5,724 nucleotides of DNA, from the NCBI GenBank assembly GCA_017963875.1, contig JAGCTA010000508.1:1-5724 (forward strand). The letters run 5' to 3'. Positions 1 to 4,102 of this stretch are shown in pieces. A program made the translations under genes and the position numbers. The stretch comes from Victivallales bacterium. GTDB lineage: Bacteria > Verrucomicrobiota > Lentisphaeria > Oligosphaerales > Oligosphaeraceae. The notes under the pieces are model-generated. The model saw nothing but the letters and a program-made list of their open reading frames with translations. It was not told the origin of the DNA and did not search any database. Position 1 is the first letter of the stretch. The number at the start of each line of letters is the position of its first letter.

Positions 1-2
1 AT

Positions 3-386
3 GAACCACGTCCCGCCATGTCCCGTCAGCAGCACCAGCAGGAAAAACGAAGAGAGCATCAGCAGGCCATGGCCAACGCATCCCAAAATGGCAATGACCA
101 GCAGCATTCGGCAAATCGCCATGGCAATCGGTTGATGCGCAATCCAGTGAAAAAGCCGTTGCCGCCAGTTGAGGCAGAAGGAAAAAACTCACTGCCTCAT
201 GACAATGCTTCCAATGGTCATTCTAACGACAGGAATTCCAACGGCAATCACCAAAGGAACGAAAGACGCCATGGCCACAACAAGGACCACAATCACGGTC
301 CAGCCGCCGCTCAACATCCCAATGGCCATCAACCATCGGCTGACGCACAGCACCGAAATGCCCAGGGTGGCAAGCAAGCCAACTGA
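3..386 (+). CDS. C-terminal end of an Asn/Gln/His-rich low-complexity protein (5' end outside window)
   Basis: This frame is open from the left edge to a TGA at 384-386, about 128 codons, and contains an internal ATG at 18. From that ATG, roughly 39% of the 122 residues are Asn, Gln or His (about 19 N, 15 Q, 14 H), with many Arg, Gly, Pro and Ala. There is no Cys, Trp, Tyr, Phe or Ile, so this stretch would be disordered and have no folded core. I recognise no domain. The most likely reading is the disordered tail of a plus-strand gene that starts before the window. It ends 30 bp before the O-antigen-ligase-like gene in the same direction, which fits an operon. The caution is that the exact antisense frame is strongly hydrophobic, and complementary codons swap N/H/Q for V/M/L. 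The antisense frame, however, is broken by a TGA at 189-191, while this one is intact. Function unknown; coding status moderately uncertain. Confidence 0.45.
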   Translation, partial: EPRPAMSRQQHQQEKRREHQQAMANASQNGNDQQHSANRHGNRLMRNPVKKPLPPVEAEGKNSLPHDNASNGHSNDRNSNGNHQRNERRHGHNKDHNHGPAAAQHPNGHQPSADAQHRNAQGGKQAN

Positions 387-416
387 CCATAACCACAAAA
401 TGGAAGCAGACGGACA

Positions 417-2576
417 ATGGAAACTCGCCGACATCAGTTCCAGTCAATAATGGCAACGGTTGTCCGATGGTATATCTGCGCTGTCGCTTTTGCGCTGCCT
501 TTTATGTTTGGATCGCAGATCATGGCGACGGAGAGTCCGAATTATCCCCCAGATTTCCTTGTATGGCTTTTTCTTCTGTTTTCTCCCATGGGGCCTGGAT
601 TCCTAGCCGATCTTCTTGCGGGGACAAGCCTGTTGCTTGCGATAATCGCACATCCCTCCCCTGCGCGTTTTGACCATGAACTCGCATGGACACTGTTATG
701 GTGCCTCCCTGTTGCGGCGGGCTTTGTCGGACTTTCGGTAACGACAGAAACCGACTACGCACGAAATTGGGTTCTTCACTTTTCAGGGGCCCTCTGCTTC
801 GGCATCGCCGTCTGGTGGACATCACGCCATGACAGGAAACTGCTACCTGCATTCGCCTCCAGCATTGCCGTCGCTACGCTTCTCATTTGCCTGTACGGCT
901 GGTACCAGCGTCTTGGAGGCATGGAGACAAAACTGGAGGAAATGAGCCAACAGCACAAAGCGCAATTCGGCGAAGAACTTCCTCAGCAGATTTTCCAGAA
1001 AATGCTGCAAAACCGCATCAGCAGTTTTTTCAGCGACCCAAATATCTTCGCCGCACACCTGCTTGTCACTATCCCCATCACCATCGCGGCCATTTGGCGC
1101 AGACTGAAAGACATCCAAGCCAAGACGCGTGTCATCATCATGTCTATTGCCATTCTTTTCCTTCTTGTGGCATTCGCCTGGACGGAAAGCCGTGGCGCGG
1201 CCATTGGAGCATGTGTCGGGTTGGGCATGGGTGTCTGGATGCTCCCATGGCTCCAAAAGCAACGCTGGAAATGGCTGTTGCCAATGCTTTGCGTCTTTTT
1301 CATTACTGGAATAATCTGCTATGCGAGTATCAATGCTTCCAGAGGCGGCCTGGCAACTGCATCAATCCGAATGAACTACTATCGTGCGGCATGGGCCATG
1401 TTCAGAGAAAAGCCGATGACTGGCATCGGCCTCGGTGAATTCTATCCAAATTTCATGCGGATGAAGCCGATAGATGCGGAAGTTTCCCGTGACCCCCACT
1501 GTTTTTTCCTGTCATCTCTTTCACAATGCGGTCTTGCTGGCGGACTGGCAGTTCTGGCCGTCATGCTTTTCCCCTTTGTCGCCACTGTCAGACGCACACA
1601 TTTTCGAACAAGCAATCCACAGGTCGTTGGCGAGAAATCGTCGCCATGGCAGATTCCCGTCGAGTCCTTTTTGATATCTGGACTTGCCGCATGGTGTATC
1701 CATTCGTTCTTCCAGTTCAACGAACTCATTCCTGCAACGGTCTTCCTGTTGCCGACGATTCCCCTGCTTGTCAATGCTCCTTTCCAGCCCACTTCTTTAG
1801 CGACAGCAGAGATAGGCGCTTCAAAGTCAAGAGTGAACTATCTGCACTATCTTGCTCTGATTCCAGCACTTGCGTGCACCATCCTCCCTGCCATGAAAAT
1901 CCCATGTGAAAAGCGCCTTCAGGATTGCGAGGATGAATTGATGCAACTGAATTCCCTGAAATCAACCATCCAGCAGCAGAAACTCCTTTTCAAGGACACA
2001 ACACTTCTTCAGCGTGAGGCGATGGCGCAACAGAACGCCGTCATGGGGGAAATTGAATCGCTCGTCAAGGAAATGCCCTTTGCGCCAGCGCCTTGCAGGA
2101 TGCTCTGCGAAGAATCCAAACGGGAGATTCTTGCGGCAAAGTCACCAGAGGCAATTGATGCAAAACTGATTGCGACGATGAAAAATGGGGCGACGGCTCT
2201 CATAGAACGCGTCCCCCACCGCGCGGATGCCTACTGCCAACTGGCATGGGCGGAACTGGCCGCCTGCAACTGGCCAGCCGCAGAAGCCGCCTTGACAAAA
2301 GCACGCCAATGGTTTCCATGGTATGCCCCTCACATGCTCCTCAGCGGGGTTCTCGCTTCGCGTTCACCAGCGGCTCTCCAGGCCATCGAACACGTCCAGA
2401 CATGGGTTCAGACTGGGCCTAACGGCAAGCCTAAATTGGCTATTCAGCCTCAGGAAGAACATCAGCGCGAACAACTGCTGTCACTCGTCAAATTTCTCCC
2501 AGAGTTTTATCCAGACATGGAATTCATAGTCAATGACATCATCCCACCTAAAAACAATGAATCAAGAAACAGATAA
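417..2576 (+). CDS. O-antigen ligase/polymerase family (Wzy_C-like) membrane protein with C-terminal helical/TPR-like extension
   Basis: A 719-residue polytopic membrane protein with about a dozen hydrophobic segments between residues 14 and 493. Family-typical motifs appear in order: RISSFFSDPNIFAAHLL at 200-216, TESRGAAIGA at 256-265, and a long loop with YYRAAWAMF (321-329) and PMTGIGLGEF (333-342). Then follow DPHCFFLSSLSQCGLAGG (359-376), whose His361 matches the conserved loop histidine of WaaL-like enzymes, and HSFFQFNE (429-436). Family knowledge: such proteins join or polymerise lipid-linked glycans at the periplasmic face of the inner membrane; some relatives carry out other glycosyl transfers, so the substrate cannot be named. 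After the last hydrophobic segment (476-493) comes a charged, coiled-coil-like stretch (about 497-550), then a TPR-like helical pair at about 600-650 (AYCQLAWAELAACNWPAAEAALTKA pattern), presumably for protein contacts. The start at 417 has only a weak upstream purine stretch; ATG 450 is an alternative. It follows the Asn-rich frame by 30 bp and overlaps gmk. Confidence 0.85.
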   Translation: METRRHQFQSIMATVVRWYICAVAFALPFMFGSQIMATESPNYPPDFLVWLFLLFSPMGPGFLADLLAGTSLLLAIIAHPSPARFDHELAWTLLWCLPVAAGFVGLSVTTETDYARNWVLHFSGALCFGIAVWWTSRHDRKLLPAFASSIAVATLLICLYGWYQRLGGMETKLEEMSQQHKAQFGEELPQQIFQKMLQNRISSFFSDPNIFAAHLLVTIPITIAAIWRRLKDIQAKTRVIIMSIAILFLLVAFAWTESRGAAIGACVGLGMGVWMLPWLQKQRWKWLLPMLCVFFITGIICYASINASRGGLATASIRMNYYRAAWAMFREKPMTGIGLGEFYPNFMRMKPIDAEVSRDPHCFFLSSLSQCGLAGGLAVLAVMLFPFVATVRRTHFRTSNPQVVGEKSSPWQIPVESFLISGLAAWCIHSFFQFNELIPATVFLLPTIPLLVNAPFQPTSLATAEIGASKSRVNYLHYLALIPALACTILPAMKIPCEKRLQDCEDELMQLNSLKSTIQQQKLLFKDTTLLQREAMAQQNAVMGEIESLVKEMPFAPAPCRMLCEESKREILAAKSPEAIDAKLIATMKNGATALIERVPHRADAYCQLAWAELAACNWPAAEAALTKARQWFPWYAPHMLLSGVLASRSPAALQAIEHVQTWVQTGPNGKPKLAIQPQEEHQREQLLSLVKFLPEFYPDMEFIVNDIIPPKNNESRNR

Positions 2577-3186
2577 ACTTGGTGCCCTTATCATTTTGTC
2601 AGGTCCGTCTGGTGCTGGAAAGTCAACGGTCTGCGGACATTTGTTTCCACGCCTAAAACGGCTGAAATTCTCCGTCTCATGCACGACTCGCGCACCGCGG
2701 AATGGCGAAGTCGATGGAGTCCACTACCATTTTCTCTCAATTGACGAGTTCAAAAAGCGTGTTGACGCAGGAGAGTTTCTAGAATGGGCTGAAGTGCATG
2801 GTAATTACTATGGAACATTAGTCAATGAAGTCGCACCGCATATTCTTGCTGGCGACGATGTGATTCTGGACATTGATGTCCAGGGGCAGGCGCAGATTGT
2901 CGAGAATATTCGTCTGCATCCAGATTGGGGGAATGCCCTGACGACTGTTTTTCTGATTCCGCCGTCCTACGCCATTCTAGAACAGCGTCTGCGCGGACGT
3001 GGCACCGAGTCAGAGGAATCCATCCTTCGCCGCCTTGAAAATGCAAAAAAAGAAATGAAGCAATGGCGTTGCTACGATTATATCATCGTCAACAATGATG
3101 CCGTTGAAGCCGCAGATGAACTGGAGGCAATCATTCATGCTGCGCATTGCCGAACCATCACCATGAAAAAGGAGCCTTGGACATGA
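2557..3186 (+). CDS. gmk: Guanylate kinase
   Basis: A cytoplasmic enzyme that phosphorylates GMP (or dGMP) to GDP with ATP, an essential step in guanine nucleotide synthesis. From this start it has 209 residues, normal for the family. The P-loop GPSGAGKS lies at residues 16-23. The GMP-binding segment follows with SCTTRAPR (41-48), GEVDGVHYHF (50-59) and the conserved EW.EVHGNYYGT region (76-87). ILDIDVQG is at 103-110, and the Arg-rich lid RLRGRGTESEESILRRL is at 144-160. The C-terminal YDYIIVNND is also typical. I chose ATG 2557 because family members usually have about ten residues before the P-loop strand. ATG 2533 in the same frame adds eight residues and has a weak GGA upstream, so it cannot be excluded. 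Either start overlaps the 3' end of the ligase gene (by 20 or 44 bp), and the stop overlaps the coaC start as ATGA. This suggests translational coupling on both sides. No rpoZ follows, unlike the common gmk-rpoZ order. Confidence 0.95.
   Translation: MNQETDKLGALIILSGPSGAGKSTVCGHLFPRLKRLKFSVSCTTRAPRNGEVDGVHYHFLSIDEFKKRVDAGEFLEWAEVHGNYYGTLVNEVAPHILAGDDVILDIDVQGQAQIVENIRLHPDWGNALTTVFLIPPSYAILEQRLRGRGTESEESILRRLENAKKEMKQWRCYDYIIVNNDAVEAADELEAIIHAAHCRTITMKKEPWT
3169..3174 (+). promoter_or_regulatory. Shine-Dalgarno sequence for coaC
   Basis: AAGGAG lies 8 nt before the ATG at 3183, inside the last codons of gmk. It is the clearest ribosome binding site in the window. It decides the coaC start in favour of 3183 over the in-frame ATG at 3147, which lies deep inside gmk and would add 12 residues not expected in this family. 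Confidence 0.8.
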
Positions 3187-3728
3187 AGAAGCCTCCAGTC
3201 ATTGCATTGGGAGTCACAGGCTCCATCGCCGCATACAAAGCCGCCGACCTCACAAGCAAACTCGTTCAAACTGGGTATGAGGTTCATGTCATAATGACAG
3301 AAGCCGCAACGAAACTTGTCTGTCCGCAGACGTTTTTCACTCTTTCGCGCAATCCTGTCATTACAGACCTCTGGGAGATGCCAGATTGGAAGCCTTGTCA
3401 TGTGGAATTGGCGGAACGAGCGTCATTGCTCTTGATTGCGCCTGCCACGGCGGATTTCCTTGCCAAGATGGCATGGGGGCTGGCTGATGATGCATTGTCA
3501 ACCTACCACCTGTCCCACTATGGCAAGGTCATCGTTGCACCTGCCATGAATGCCCACATGTGGGAGCACCCTGCGACTGTAGCGAATTGCCAGACACTTC
3601 GGCAACGCGGCGTGATATTCATCGAGCCGACGGAAGGACGTCTCGCCTGTGGAACTAGTGGCAAAGGCCGCTTTGCACCAGTGGAAGATATCATCGATGT
3701 CGTCAAAAAGGAACTGCCAGGCATCTGA
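3183..3728 (+). CDS. coaC: Phosphopantothenoylcysteine decarboxylase, single-domain flavoprotein (CoaC)
   Basis: An FMN-dependent enzyme that decarboxylates 4'-phosphopantothenoylcysteine to 4'-phosphopantetheine in coenzyme A synthesis. The 181 residues cover only the HFCD flavoprotein domain. Visible are the N-terminal FMN-binding motif GVTGSIAAYKAADL (10-23), the presumed active-site His73 in HVELAER, APATADFLAKMA (86-97), the signature PAMNAHMW (120-127), and the substrate-clamp segment GRLACGTSGKGR (152-163). Cys156 corresponds to the catalytic cysteine of E. coli Dfp. In many bacteria this domain is fused to the CoaB synthetase domain in one protein of about 400 residues. Here the frame stops right after the CoaC domain and repetitive DNA follows, so CoaB must be encoded elsewhere if the pathway is complete. 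It could in principle be a related HFCD enzyme such as a UbiX-type or peptide Cys decarboxylase, but the motifs fit CoaC best. The start codon overlaps the gmk stop (ATGA), with a strong Shine-Dalgarno. Confidence 0.92.
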   Translation: MKKPPVIALGVTGSIAAYKAADLTSKLVQTGYEVHVIMTEAATKLVCPQTFFTLSRNPVITDLWEMPDWKPCHVELAERASLLLIAPATADFLAKMAWGLADDALSTYHLSHYGKVIVAPAMNAHMWEHPATVANCQTLRQRGVIFIEPTEGRLACGTSGKGRFAPVEDIIDVVKKELPGI

Positions 3729-3804
3729 ATTGTTGCCTATAAAACGTGATTGTTACCCCCATGGTCTCACGAGTGACCCGCGAAAGCGGGCACTGAGTGG
3801 CGGG

Positions 3805-3846
3805 GTGCAAATGGTGCCTTGCACTCTCCTCGGGCTGCGCCCGAGG
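3805..3846. repeat. Two consecutive hairpins unique to the first repeat unit
   Basis: The first hairpin pairs GTGCAA (3805-3810) with TTGCAC (3819-3824) around an 8-nt loop. The second pairs CCTCGGGC (3828-3835) with GCCCGAGG (3839-3846) around a 3-nt loop, a perfect 8-bp stem and the strongest local hairpin here. No T-run follows on either strand, so neither is a standard intrinsic terminator. The second and third units lack this segment, so it looks like an insertion into the repeat or a different module. Confidence 0.7.
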
Positions 3847-3882
3847 CACAGAACAAGTGCTGCCTATATGGGGGGCTTACAG

Positions 3883-3920
3883 GCTTGCGGGTGCTTGTTC
3901 GGTGCAGCCCGCAAGCGGGC
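3883..3920. other. Alternative hairpins sharing one arm
   Basis: GCTTGCGGG (3883-3891) is perfectly complementary to CCCGCAAGC (3908-3916), a 9-bp stem with a 16-nt loop. The right arm also belongs to the local hairpin GCCCG-CAAG-CGGGC at 3907-3920. The two structures exclude each other in a single transcript. Whether this matters biologically is unknown; it may simply reflect how the repeat units are built. Confidence 0.55.
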
Positions 3921-3942
3921 TACTGAGTGGCGGAGTGCAAGT

Positions 3943-3960
3943 GCCGCCTATGTGGGCGGC
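3943..3960. repeat. Perfect 6-bp hairpin in the second repeat unit
   Basis: GCCGCC (3943-3948) pairs with GGCGGC (3955-3960) around TATGTG. The matching place in unit 1 (3859-3876) keeps the TATATG loop but pairs less well, with one G-U and one mismatch. Confidence 0.6.
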
Positions 3961-4060
3961 GGGCTTACAGGCTTGCGGTGCTTGTTCTGTGCAGCCGGCT
4001 GCTGAGTGGCGGGTTGCTGCTGGCTCGCTCCAGGCTTGTTCTGTTCTGCCCGCGAAAGCG

Positions 4061-4102
4061 GGCTGAGCGGCAGCCGATCAGCCTTGGTTTTCGTTTTCTT
4101 TA
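4061..4102 (+). terminator. Probable intrinsic terminator of the plus-strand operon
   Basis: GGCTGA (4061-4066) pairs perfectly with TCAGCC (4078-4083), and an alternative shorter stem GGCTG/CAGCC lies inside it. A T-rich tract follows directly (TTGGTTTTCGTTTTCTTT, 4084-4101). This orientation would stop transcripts coming from gmk-coaC after they read through the repeat array, just before the end of the convergent RTX gene. The loop is long and the T tract is interrupted, so the call is tentative. No comparable T tract serves the minus-strand gene. Confidence 0.45.

Larger units (their letters stand above)
3873..3996. repeat. Direct repeat pair of 36-37 bp inside the array
   Basis: Copy 1 is at 3873-3909 and copy 2 at 3961-3996. 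Both begin GGGCTTACAGGCTTGCGG and end with GTGCAGCC. They differ by one G insertion in copy 1 and one G/T change, which makes this the best-conserved part of the array. A shortened third version (CAGGCTTGTTCTGTTCTGCC) sits at 4031-4050. Confidence 0.85.
3777..4070. repeat. Mosaic array of GC-rich degenerate repeats with small hairpins in a convergent intergenic region
   Basis: Between coaC and the minus-strand RTX gene lies GC-rich DNA with about three and a half degenerate units. Each unit starts with a palindrome: CCCGC-GAAA-GCGGG at 3777-3790, GCCCG-CAAG-CGGGC at 3907-3920, the 12-nt palindrome GCAGCCGGCTGC at 3991-4002, and GCCCGC-GAAA-GCGGGC at 4048-4063. A CTGAGTGGCGG box follows (3793-3803, 3923-3933, 4002-4012, and CTGAGCGG at 4063-4070). 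Units 1 and 2 also share GTGCYGCCTATRTGGGSG (3857-3874, 3941-3958) and a longer block ending in GTGCAGCC. Unit 3 is shortened. Open frames across it encode Cys/Trp/Ala/Gly-rich peptides without family likeness and look spurious. It resembles REP- or MITE-like dispersed intergenic repeats, but copies elsewhere in the genome cannot be seen from here. The 48 bp before it (3729-3776) show nothing clear. Confidence 0.8.

Noticed and set aside
1..434. Hydrophobic minus-strand frame as a real membrane protein gene (81 residues from 434, continuing after the stop)
   Set aside because: It is interrupted by TGA at 189-191, it would overlap the 5' end of the ligase gene with no room for a promoter, and its hydrophobicity is what the complement of N/H/Q-rich codons gives. 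It is kept as an open question in the findings.
843..1438. Long overlapping frames on both strands inside the ligase gene
   Set aside because: They are shadows of a gene with clear family motifs in another frame and show Arg/His/Pro-rich translations without recognisable domains.
2533..2556. Upstream ATG for gmk
   Set aside because: It would add eight residues not typical of the family and enlarge the overlap with the ligase gene. A weak GGA upstream means it is not fully excluded.
3147..3182. Upstream ATG for coaC
   Set aside because: It lies within gmk without a clear ribosome binding site, whereas ATG 3183 has AAGGAG 8 nt upstream and the usual N-terminus before the GVTGSIAAYK motif.
3763..3778. 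Imperfect inverted repeat GGTC...GACC just after coaC as a terminator
   Set aside because: Only four base pairs form before a mismatch, and no T tract follows.
3777..4070. CRISPR array
   Set aside because: The repeats are degenerate, contain GC hairpins at uneven spacing and share similarity over most of the unit. There are no unique spacers of constant length.
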